Below the pieces are notes generated by a model. It made no database searches. It had not been told where the DNA came from and was given only the letters and a program-made list of their open reading frames with translations. Positions 1 through 6,339 of a stretch of DNA of 6,662 bases are shown here, one piece after another. The stretch is taken from assembly GCA_030040525.1 (NCBI GenBank), contig JASHTN010000448.1, positions 1-6,662 on the forward strand, written 5' to 3'. Source of the stretch: Gammaproteobacteria bacterium (GTDB lineage Bacteria > Pseudomonadota > Gammaproteobacteria > Steroidobacterales > Steroidobacteraceae). The position numbers and the translations under genes are program-made. Positions within the stretch are counted from its first letter, which is position 1. Every line of letters begins with the position of its first letter.

Positions 1-731
1 ATGCCGTTCAGGGCGGCAACGTCAATCTCAGCGGCAACGACGGCACCATCACCCGCTTCGGCTGGAAGGCGCAGAACAAGTCGCTGCTGATGTTTGCCGG
101 CGAGGCCTACAACGTCGAGATGGGCATCTCGAACCAGCTGTTCCCGCAGGAGCGCGACGAGACGCCCGGCTGCCAGGGCGGCAATGCGACTCCCAACGAC
201 ACCGACAATTTCCCGGCGCCCGGCTCGACCGCGCCCGCGACCGCGGTGCTGTCGGACATCGAGGCGTTCGCCGACTTCATGCGCCTGCTGGCGCCGCCGA
301 CTCCGGCGCCAGCCACTGCCTCGACGCAGACCGGCAGTGCGCTGTTCACGAGCATCGGCTGCGCGCTGTGCCACACCCCGGTGCTGATGACCGGCACCGC
401 CATAGCGAGCGGCTCGTACCTGTCGCCGAGTGCCGCGCTGTCGAACAAGCCGGCGCGACTGTTCTCGGACCTGCTGGTGCATCACATGGGCACGGGACTC
501 GCCGACGGCATCACACAGGGCGCAGCGGGTCCGGACGAATTCCGCACCGCGCCGCTCTGGGGCCTGGGAGAGCGCGTGTTCTTCCTGCACGACGGCCGGA
601 CCAGCAACCTGATCCAGGCGATTCTCGATCACGCCAGCTCCGGGAGTGAAGCGAGCCAGGCGGTACAGAGCTACCAGGCTCTGAGCGAGCAGGAACAGCA
701 GGACCTGATCAACTTCCTGCGCTCGCTGTAG
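1..731 (+). CDS. Di-haem oxidoreductase, DUF1111 family (cytochrome c peroxidase-like), C-terminal part
   Basis: The reading frame is open from position 3 to the TAG at 729-731, so this is the last 242 residues of a gene that begins left of the window. A CxxCH haem-attachment motif (C-A-L-C-H) lies at nt 360-374, visible residues 120-124. Downstream are family hallmarks: H-H-M-G-T-G-L-A-D-G (from residue 160), E-F-R-T-A-P-L-W-G-L-G, and F-L-H-D-G-R with His196, followed by a helical end rich in Gln and Glu. Family knowledge: DUF1111 proteins are periplasmic di-haem electron-transfer proteins distantly related to bacterial cytochrome c peroxidase and MauG, with a first CxxCH nearer the N-terminus, here presumably off-window. 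The physiological electron donor or substrate cannot be read from the sequence. The usual H-D-M-G is H-H-M-G here. The next ORF starts 13 nt after the stop, so the two may be cotranscribed. The family call is secure; enzymatic activity is not shown. Confidence 0.88.
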   Translation, partial: AVQGGNVNLSGNDGTITRFGWKAQNKSLLMFAGEAYNVEMGISNQLFPQERDETPGCQGGNATPNDTDNFPAPGSTAPATAVLSDIEAFADFMRLLAPPTPAPATASTQTGSALFTSIGCALCHTPVLMTGTAIASGSYLSPSAALSNKPARLFSDLLVHHMGTGLADGITQGAAGPDEFRTAPLWGLGERVFFLHDGRTSNLIQAILDHASSGSEASQAVQSYQALSEQEQQDLINFLRSL

Positions 732-744
732 TCCGGCACGCGAT

Positions 745-1149
745 ATGAGGCTGCCGCCCCTCGCTCTGAGCGCGGAGGAGCGCACGCAGCTGCGCGCCTG
801 GCTGCACAACCGGCGCAGCGCGCGCCCGCTCTCGCTGCGAGCCCGTATCGTGCTCGGCTGTGGCGACGGCCGCTCCAATCGCGAGGTCGCGCGCCGCGTC
901 GGTGCCAGCACGCAGACCGTGGGCAAGTGGCGTGCGCGCTTCCTCGCTGAGCGTCTGCACGGTCTGCGTGACCAGCCGCGCTCCGGCGCACCGCGCACCA
1001 TCAGCGATGAGCTGGTTGCATCCGTGCTCGCCAAGACGCTGCACGAGCGCCCGCCTGACGCCGAGCGCTGGAGCAGCCGGCGCCTCGCGCACGAGCTCGG
1101 CATCTCCCAAAGAGCAGTCCTGCGCATCTGGCGCGCCTTCGAGCTCTAG
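745..1149 (+). pseudogene. Truncated IS630-family transposase: N-terminal double helix-turn-helix domain only
   Basis: The 134-residue product resembles the DNA-binding N-terminus of IS630-family transposases. A first helix-turn-helix covers about residues 44-66 (S-N-R-E-V-A-R-R-V-G-A-S to K-W-R-A-R-F). A Gly-Leu-Arg-Asp and Arg-Ser-Gly-x-Pro-Arg linker follows, then a W-S-S-R motif (109-112) opens a second helix-turn-helix ending I-W-R-A-F at 128-132. Complete IS630 transposases continue from here into a DDE catalytic domain of roughly 200 residues. This frame stops two residues later, and I find no DDE remnant in any frame before the next gene. The ATG at 745 follows the upstream stop by 13 nt and has no purine-rich ribosome binding site, so translation would need coupling. 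I infer a decayed insertion-sequence remnant. The alternative is a domesticated stand-alone DNA-binding protein, because the frame carries no internal stop or frameshift. The domain assignment is firm; whether it is expressed is unknown. Confidence 0.72.
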
Positions 1150-1183
1150 ACCGGCCGAGCCTGCGCCATCACCGCGACTTGAC

Positions 1184-1206
1184 AGAGCGCGCCGGGTCGC
1201 GCTTTT
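1184..1206 (+). terminator. Probable Rho-independent terminator after the HTH ORF
   Basis: A-G-C-G-C-G at 1186-1191 pairs perfectly with C-G-C-G-C-T at 1198-1203 across a six-base loop. A G-U and an A-U pair extend the stem outward, and a T run (1203-1206) overlaps its 3' side. It sits 35 nt past the HTH stop and 66 nt before the next start codon, a sensible place to end the upstream transcript. The T tract is short, so efficiency may be modest. A TTGACA hexamer (1179-1184) abuts the hairpin but has no good -10 partner. Confidence 0.5.
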
Positions 1207-1258
1207 CTAGAGGTTTGGCCTGCGCGTGCCGGCAGCGCCCGGACGCGAACTTGCAAAA

Positions 1259-1265
1259 AAGGGGA
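1259..1265 (+). promoter_or_regulatory. Ribosome binding site of the Asp-box protein gene
   Basis: A purine block (AAGGGGA) lies six bases before the ATG at 1272. It favours that start over the in-frame ATG at 1326, which would give a much shorter signal peptide and lacks a comparable purine block. Confidence 0.6.
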
Positions 1266-1271
1266 TAACAA

Positions 1272-4200
1272 ATGCGGTTGCGGTTGGCGCTTGCGCGGTG
1301 GTTGTGGTCAATCGGTCGGTACCTGATGCTGGCGGTGCTTGCCGCAGCGCTGCTGCAGGCGCCCGCGGCGCGCGGCGAGCCCGCCCGCCCTCCTGCACCC
1401 GCGGACACGGCTGCCGCCGTGGACCCGAGCCTCTTCAAGGCGCTCAGGTGGCGCGGCATCGGGCCGTACCGCGGCGGCCGCGCACTCGCGGCGAGCGGGG
1501 TGCCCGGCAACCCCGACACCTTTTATGTCGGCGCGGTCGCCGGCGGCGTGTGGAAGACGACCGATGGCGGCGCCACCTGGCTGCCGTTGACCGACGGTAC
1601 GCCGATCTCCTCGGTAGGCGCCATGGCGGTAGCGCCTTCCAACCCGAACATCATCTATGTCGGCACCGGTGAGGCGGCGCCGCGCGGCGACATCACCTAC
1701 GGCGACGGCCTCTACAAGTCGACCGACGGCGGCAAGACCTGGGGCTTCCTCGGCCTCGCCGACAGCCGCCAGATCGGCGCGCTGATCGTCGACCCGAAGA
1801 ACCCGGACATCGTGCTGGTCGCAGCCTTCGGCCACGCCTTTGGTCCGAACACCGAGCGCGGCGTGTTCCGCACGACCGACGGCGGCCGCTCCTGGACCAG
1901 GGTGCTTTACAAGGACGCCGAGACCGGCGCCATCGACGTCAGCTTCGATCCGCATGACTCGCAGATCGTGTACGCCGCGCTGTGGCAGGCGCGGCGGCAG
2001 CCGTGGAACTTCTCGAGCGGCGGTCCGGGCAGCGGACTGTATCGCTCCACCGACGGCGGCGTGACCTGGCTGCGCCTCTCGGGCAACGGCCTGCCCCAGG
2101 GCATTCTCGGGCGCATCCACGTGTCGGTCTCCGGCGCGGACTCGCGGCGCGTCTACGCCATGATCGAGGCCGCGCAGGGCGGGCTGTACCGCTCGGACGA
2201 CGGCGGGGTGCACTGGCAGCGCGTCAACGACGACGGCCGCCTGAGCCAGCGTGCCTGGTACTTCTCCACCATTCTCGCCGACCCGAAGAACCTCGACACG
2301 CTGTACGCCGAGAACACCGGTCTCTTCCGCTCCACCGACGGCGGCAAGACCTTCAAGCTGCTGCCGGCACGGCACGGCGACCACCACGGCATCTGGATCG
2401 ACCCGACCGACCCGGACCGCATCATCGAGGCGAGCGACGGCGGCGCCTCGATCTCCGTCGATCACGGCGCGACCTGGAGCAGTCAGAATAACCAGCCGAC
2501 CGCACAGTTCTATCACGTGGCGGTCGACAACCGCTTCCCCTATCACGTCTACGGCGCGCAGCAGGACAATACCAGCGTCGCGATTGCCAGCATGGACGAC
2601 GACGGCGCCATCGTCGAGCGCGACTGGTACGACGTCTTCCCCGGTGAATGCGGCTTCGTGATCCCCGACCCGCGCGACGCCGACATCGTGTACGGCACGA
2701 GTGAGAATCTCGTCGGGCGCTTCAACAAGCACACCATGCAGCTGCAGGCGATCCCGGTGTACCCGATCAACGCCTCGGGTCACGCCGCCAGGGATCTCGA
2801 GCATCGCTTCAACTGGACCTCGCCGCTGATGATGTCGCCCTTCGATCCCGACACGCTCTACTTCGGCATGGAGCGGCTCTACCGGACGACCGATGACGGC
2901 ATGAGCTGGCAAGCGATCAGCCCGGACCTGACGCGCAACGACAAATCCAAGCAGGGGCCCTCCGGGGGTCCGATCACCAAGGACATCACCAGCGTCGAGT
3001 ACTACGACACGATCTTCGCGATTGCGGGCTCGACGCTGAAGCGCGGCATGATCTGGGTCGGGACCGACGATGGCCTGATCCAGCTCACCCGCGACGATGG
3101 CGGCAGCTGGAGCAACGTCACGCCGCACGACATGCCCCCCTGGGGCACGATCAGCATGATCGAGCCCTCGCGCTACGATGCCGGGACCGCCTATGTCGCC
3201 GTCGACCGCCACAAGCTCGACGACATCAAGCCTTACGTCCTCGTGACCACCGACGGCGGCCGGACCTGGGGTCGCATCGACGCGGGACTTCCGGACGGAT
3301 CCTTCGTGCACGCGGTGCGCGAGGACTCGGTGCGGCGCAACCTGCTCTACGCCGCCACCGAAACCGGTGTGTTCGTCTCCTTCGATACCGGACGGCACTG
3401 GCAGAGTCTGCAGCTCAACCTGCCGCGCTCGCCGATTCACGATCTGGTCGTCAAGGACAACGACCTCGTGGTCGCAACCCACGGGCGCTCGTTCTGGATC
3501 CTGGACGACGTGACGCCGCTGCGCCAGGTGGCGGCGGCCGCCGCCGCCTCGACTGCGTTCCTCTACACCCCCGAGACCGGCTACCGCCTCTACTACCCCG
3601 ACCAGGTGGATGTGCATCCGCCCAAGGGGCAGAACCCCCCCGCGGGTGCGCTCATCGATTACTACCTGCCCGCGGCGCCGAGCGGCACGCTCCGCCTCGA
3701 CATTCTCGATGCGCAGGGCGGTGTCGTGCGCCACCTGAGCAGCGCGGCCGAGAAGCAGGCCGAGCAGCCGCCGGAGTGGCCCGACCAGGTGCACGCCGAG
3801 GAGACGCTGCCCGCGGCCCAGGGCATGAACCGTTTCGTCTGGGACCTGCGCTATGACTCGCCGGCGCAGATACCCGATGCGTTCTACGAGGGCCTGCCGC
3901 CCCGCGGACCGATCGTGCTTCCGGGCAGCTATACGCTGCGCCTCACTTATGCCGGCCAGACGCAGACGGCACCGCTCACCATCGCGCGCGATCCGCGCGT
4001 CAAGGGCCCGCTCGCCGGGCTGCAGCAGAAGTTCGCGCTCTCCATGGAGGTGTACCACGATCAGGATGCGTTGCACCGCGCGGTGAACGACATCCGTGCC
4101 GTGAAGAGCGCCGTCGAGTCCACGCTCGAGGCGGCGCGGGGCAAACCCCCTGGCGGTGCGCTCGCCGCCGCGGGCCGCGAACTCCTCGAGCGGGCCGCCG

Positions 4201-4481
4201 CGATCGAGGGAGTGCTCATGCAGGTCAAGATCAAGGGATCGGAAGCCGACCTCAACTTCCCCGGCATGCTGAACGAGCAGATCTACGCCTTCAGCGGCCT
4301 GCTCGAGGATGCCGACACGGCGCCCAACGAGCAGGAGGTCGAGACCTATGCTGATCTGCACGCGAGGCTCGGCGCGCAGCTCAAGGACTGGAACGCGCTG
4401 CGCGAGTCGCAGCTCACGAGCTTCTGCGCGCACGTCCGCCAGGCGGGCTACGCAGACCGCCTGGGAAGCGCGTGTCCGTGA
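1272..4481 (+). CDS. Exported Asp-box/BNR-repeat beta-propeller protein (VPS10/sortilin-like, often annotated glycosyl hydrolase)
   Basis: This 1069-aa protein starts with an Arg-rich n-region and a hydrophobic stretch (about residues 17-33) ending A-A-R-G, which reads as a signal peptide, so the product is probably periplasmic or extracellular. Eleven Asp-box motifs (S/T-x-D-x-G-x-x-W/F) are visible, with the key Asp at residues 98, 152, 203, 261, 310, 356, 397, 541, 609, 661 and 705. The spacing suggests two seven-bladed-type propellers, as in VPS10/sortilin and GH74 proteins. After about residue 745 (H-G-R-S-F-W-I-L-D-D) come a beta-rich Ig/FlgD-like region (about 790-915) and a helical C-terminal region (about 915-1069). 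Relatives are commonly named glycosyl hydrolase or WD40/YVTN/BNR-like repeat protein, but I cannot point to a catalytic acid pair, so enzymatic activity is not supported. It appears monocistronic, with a terminator-like hairpin on each side. The fold call is strong; substrate or ligand is unknown. Confidence 0.88.
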   Translation: MRLRLALARWLWSIGRYLMLAVLAAALLQAPAARGEPARPPAPADTAAAVDPSLFKALRWRGIGPYRGGRALAASGVPGNPDTFYVGAVAGGVWKTTDGGATWLPLTDGTPISSVGAMAVAPSNPNIIYVGTGEAAPRGDITYGDGLYKSTDGGKTWGFLGLADSRQIGALIVDPKNPDIVLVAAFGHAFGPNTERGVFRTTDGGRSWTRVLYKDAETGAIDVSFDPHDSQIVYAALWQARRQPWNFSSGGPGSGLYRSTDGGVTWLRLSGNGLPQGILGRIHVSVSGADSRRVYAMIEAAQGGLYRSDDGGVHWQRVNDDGRLSQRAWYFSTILADPKNLDTLYAENTGLFRSTDGGKTFKLLPARHGDHHGIWIDPTDPDRIIEASDGGASISVDHGATWSSQNNQPTAQFYHVAVDNRFPYHVYGAQQDNTSVAIASMDDDGAIVERDWYDVFPGECGFVIPDPRDADIVYGTSENLVGRFNKHTMQLQAIPVYPINASGHAARDLEHRFNWTSPLMMSPFDPDTLYFGMERLYRTTDDGMSWQAISPDLTRNDKSKQGPSGGPITKDITSVEYYDTIFAIAGSTLKRGMIWVGTDDGLIQLTRDDGGSWSNVTPHDMPPWGTISMIEPSRYDAGTAYVAVDRHKLDDIKPYVLVTTDGGRTWGRIDAGLPDGSFVHAVREDSVRRNLLYAATETGVFVSFDTGRHWQSLQLNLPRSPIHDLVVKDNDLVVATHGRSFWILDDVTPLRQVAAAAAASTAFLYTPETGYRLYYPDQVDVHPPKGQNPPAGALIDYYLPAAPSGTLRLDILDAQGGVVRHLSSAAEKQAEQPPEWPDQVHAEETLPAAQGMNRFVWDLRYDSPAQIPDAFYEGLPPRGPIVLPGSYTLRLTYAGQTQTAPLTIARDPRVKGPLAGLQQKFALSMEVYHDQDALHRAVNDIRAVKSAVESTLEAARGKPPGGALAAAGRELLERAAAIEGVLMQVKIKGSEADLNFPGMLNEQIYAFSGLLEDADTAPNEQEVETYADLHARLGAQLKDWNALRESQLTSFCAHVRQAGYADRLGSACP

Positions 4482-4507
4482 CACGCGCACCCCGCGCCCG
4501 CAGCTAC

Positions 4508-4540
4508 GCCCACAGCCGGCGCGACGCCGGCTGTGTGGGC
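4508..4540. terminator. Strong hairpin between convergent genes, probable bidirectional terminator
   Basis: The left arm (4508-4520) pairs with the right arm (4526-4540) over 13 bp, interrupted only by a two-base bulge (TG, 4534-4535), with a five-base loop. It sits 26 nt after the propeller gene stop and 16 nt past the stop of the opposite-strand PEBP gene, so it can serve both transcripts. Neither side carries a clear U tract. It may therefore act as an RNA 3'-end stabiliser or a Rho-assisted end rather than a classic intrinsic terminator. Confidence 0.55.
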
Positions 4541-4556
4541 TCGAGGCGCCCAGTGC

Positions 4557-5216
4557 TCAGGGGCCGGGCGGCGTCGCCGAGTAGTAAGTGCCGATATGAC
4601 CGCTGGCGAGGATGTGTCCGTCGCGGGCGGCGCGTATCAGGGCGTGATAGAGCGTCTCGGCGTTGGCCGGAAAGTTGGCGAGCGAGGGCACCGTGAGCTT
4701 CGTGTCGAGGGCATACACGGTGAACACATAGTGGTGCGCCTCGGGCGCGACACCCTGCGGCGGGCACGGCCCGTCGTAGTTGGGGTCGCCGAAATCGTTG
4801 TTGATCTGCGCACCGTACCTGCTGTCGGCAATGCCCGCGCCCGCAGGCAACATCCGCACGTCCGGGGCGATGTTGTACATTCCCCAGTGCGTGAAGCTCG
4901 CCGTCGGGTCGTAGAGGATCACCACGAAGCTGCGTGTGTTGTGCGGCACGTGCGACCATTGCAGCTGGGGCGAGTGATCGCCCCCGGGGGCGCCGTTGGC
5001 GGTGCAGATGTTGAGGCCGTTGTAGATGTAGTTGTAGATGACGGCGTCGGGCAGCGGCCCGTTCGCGGTGAACGTCGTGCTCGTGACCTCGAGCCCGCCG
5101 GCGCCGGCGTCCCATGTCGGCTCCTCGGCGTTCACGGCGCCCAGGGCGAGTCCCGTCATGCTCACGGCCAGCGCCACGCCGATACGCCGCCACGGGATCG
5201 AGTTACGGTGAATCAT
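4557..5216 (-). CDS. Secreted phosphatidylethanolamine-binding-like protein (PEBP, YbhB/YbcL family)
   Basis: The 219-residue product begins with a basic n-region and a hydrophobic core ending A-V-N-A before Glu31, a typical Sec signal peptide, so it is probably periplasmic. The PEBP fold is recognisable from S-P-Q-L-Q-W (82-87), the D-P strand (103-104), H-W (110-111), N-D-F-G (140-143), G-P-C-P-P-Q-G (149-155), H-H-Y (161-163) and Y-A-L-D (168-171). Asp103, His110, His161 and Tyr163 match the anion-binding pocket of the family. Cys71 and Cys151 could form a disulfide after export. Bacterial members are called Raf-kinase-inhibitor-like by homology only; their ligand and role are largely unknown. 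The frame stays open upstream to an ATG at 5498. I chose the ATG at 5216 because it has a GGGGAG ribosome binding site eight bases away and places the signal peptide at the N-terminus. The gene is convergent with the propeller gene and divergent from the OCD-family gene. Confidence 0.9.
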   Translation of the reverse strand: MIHRNSIPWRRIGVALAVSMTGLALGAVNAEEPTWDAGAGGLEVTSTTFTANGPLPDAVIYNYIYNGLNICTANGAPGGDHSPQLQWSHVPHNTRSFVVILYDPTASFTHWGMYNIAPDVRMLPAGAGIADSRYGAQINNDFGDPNYDGPCPPQGVAPEAHHYVFTVYALDTKLTVPSLANFPANAETLYHALIRAARDGHILASGHIGTYYSATPPGP

Positions 5217-5224
5217 TTGTGAGT

Positions 5225-5230
5225 CTCCCC
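5225..5230 (-). promoter_or_regulatory. Ribosome binding site fixing the PEBP start
   Basis: On the minus strand GGGGAG lies eight bases before the ATG at 5216-5214. It decides against the 94-residue longer reading that begins at 5498 inside the neighbouring gene. Confidence 0.65.
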
Positions 5231-5353
5231 AGCCAGGCCTGTGGATTTGTTGTCGGCCGCCGTCGGATGTTACTCCCGCCGTGTTGGTTGTGGATGACCA
5301 GCCGCGGCACCAAGCTCGGCCAGAAACGTTGCCGTGAGCGTCACCTGACAGCC

Positions 5354-5360
5354 GGGGAGG
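5354..5360 (+). promoter_or_regulatory. Ribosome binding site pointing to an AUA start for the OCD-family gene
   Basis: GGGGAGG is a near-perfect anti-16S match. Seven bases downstream lies ATA (5368-5370), in frame with the OCD-family protein. The first in-frame ATG is at 5416, 55 bases from this site and too far for it to serve directly. Confidence 0.6.
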
Positions 5361-5367
5361 ATTTTCC

Positions 5368-6339
5368 ATAACGCTCGAAATCATCGACGCGGCAACCGTC
5401 CGCGCGCGGCTCCCGATGCGCGACTGCATCGACGCGATGGTGACCGCCATGACCGGACTCACGCGCGGCACGATCACGGTGCCGCCCCGGATCATCATGC
5501 CGCTGGTCGATCAGAGCGGTTACTTCGCCGTCATGCCCGGCTCGGCCGCGGAGCCGCTCGTCTACGGCGCAAAGGTGGCGGGCCTGCATCCGGCGAACCT
5601 GGCCGCCGGACGGCCCGTCATTCAGGGCGTGGTCATCCTGTTCGACCATCGCACCGGGACCCCGATGGCGCTGGTCGACGGCGCCGAGATCACGGCGTTG
5701 CGCACGGGGGCTGCGAGCGGACTCGCCACGCGGTTGCTGGCGCGGGAGGACGCGCACACGCTCGGACTGCTCGGCTACAGCGTTCAGGCCGATACGCACC
5801 TCGAGGCGGTGTGCGCCGTGCGGGAGATCAGCGAGGTGCGCGTCTGGGGCCGCTCCGCCGAGCGGGCGCAGCAGTTCGTGAGCCGGCACGCCGGCCGCTG
5901 CCGCGCCCGGCTCGCGGTGGCCGCGACCGCGCGCGAGGCTGCGGCGTGCGATGTCGTCTGCGCCGTCACGGGGGCACGCGAGCCGGTGATCCGCGGCGAG
6001 TGGCTGCGGCCGGGCACTCACGTCAACCTGGTGGGCGCGCATGCGCCCAACGCCCGCGAAGCCGACACCGAGCTCATCGTGCGCTCGCGCCTCTACGTCG
6101 ACTCGAGCGCTGGGGCCTTCAGCGAGGCGGGTGACATCCTGATGCCGATTGCCGAGGGCGCCATCGAGCGATCGCACGTCGTGGGCGAGATCGGCGCGCT
6201 GCTGCTCGGACGGATTCCCGGCCGCACCCGGCAGGACGAGATTACGGTCTACAAGTCACTGGGCTCGGTCGCTCAGGACCTGGTCGCTGCGCACCTGGTG
6301 TACGCGCGCGGCCGACCCCCCCAGCAGCCGCCTCAGTAG
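5368..6339 (+). CDS. Ornithine cyclodeaminase/mu-crystallin family protein
   Basis: The protein is an NAD(P)-dependent OCD/mu-crystallin family member, 323 aa from the AUA at 5368 or 307 aa from the ATG at 5416 (residues below use ATG numbering). Family marks are A-K-V-A-G with Lys53, I-L-F-D-x-x-T-G-T-P (75-83), the substrate-binding loop R-T-G-A-A-S-G with Arg96, V-W-G-R-S (143-147), V-D-S with Asp229, and a final E-I-T-V-Y-K-S-L-G. The family includes ornithine cyclodeaminase, alanine and other amino-acid dehydrogenases, ketimine reductases and opine-type enzymes; the substrate cannot be assigned here. The M-P motif is preceded by A-V rather than the E-L I expect in true ornithine cyclodeaminases, which argues against that specific activity. 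The dinucleotide-binding motif reads G-Y-S-V-Q-A, with Ser at the usual second Gly. The 16 residues before the ATG (T-L-E-I-I-D-A-A-T-V-R) look like the normal family N-terminus, which is why I extend to 5368. A cytosolic location is expected. Confidence 0.85.
   Translation: MTLEIIDAATVRARLPMRDCIDAMVTAMTGLTRGTITVPPRIIMPLVDQSGYFAVMPGSAAEPLVYGAKVAGLHPANLAAGRPVIQGVVILFDHRTGTPMALVDGAEITALRTGAASGLATRLLAREDAHTLGLLGYSVQADTHLEAVCAVREISEVRVWGRSAERAQQFVSRHAGRCRARLAVAATAREAAACDVVCAVTGAREPVIRGEWLRPGTHVNLVGAHAPNAREADTELIVRSRLYVDSSAGAFSEAGDILMPIAEGAIERSHVVGEIGALLLGRIPGRTRQDEITVYKSLGSVAQDLVAAHLVYARGRPPQQPPQ

Larger units (their letters stand above)
5217..5367. promoter_or_regulatory. Divergent intergenic region with promoters for the PEBP and OCD-family genes
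   Basis: These 151 bp separate two divergent genes and should hold both promoters. On the minus strand TCCACA (5294-5289) and TAACAT (5272-5267) are spaced by 16 bp. Each matches the sigma-70 consensus at four of six positions, which makes them a weak candidate for the PEBP promoter. I see no convincing -10/-35 pair for the plus-strand gene, and no clear operator, riboswitch or long inverted repeat. Confidence 0.35.

Noticed and set aside
1179..1208. TTGACA with a possible TTTTCT -10 as a promoter for the Asp-box protein gene.
   Set aside because: The -10 matches at only three of six positions with an 18-bp spacer, and the stretch is better explained as a hairpin terminator. A promoter here is possible but not supported.
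3635..3641. Seven-C run as a phase-variation tract in the Asp-box protein gene.
   Set aside because: A seven-base tract at Pro codons deep in a GC-rich gene is unremarkable, and the frame is continuous across it.
1308..4490. A 1060-codon antisense ORF almost coextensive with the Asp-box protein gene.
   Set aside because: It reads the reverse complement of each sense codon in register, so it is open only because TTA, CTA and TCA codons are absent from this GC-rich gene. Its product is low-complexity Arg/Val/Ala/Gly with no recognisable domain, while the sense frame has a signal peptide and regular repeats.
4979..4992. Perfect 14-bp G/C palindrome.
   Set aside because: It lies inside the PEBP coding frame at Ala-Pro-Gly-Gly codons and is explained by GC-rich codon use.
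5217..5498. N-terminal extension of the PEBP gene to the ATG at 5498.
   Set aside because: It would overlap the OCD-family gene, bury the signal peptide 94 residues in, and ignore the good ribosome binding site before 5216.
5341..6177. 278-codon minus-strand ORF opposite the OCD-family gene.
   Set aside because: It has no recognisable domain, and the plus strand carries clear family motifs. It is a shadow of GC-rich coding.
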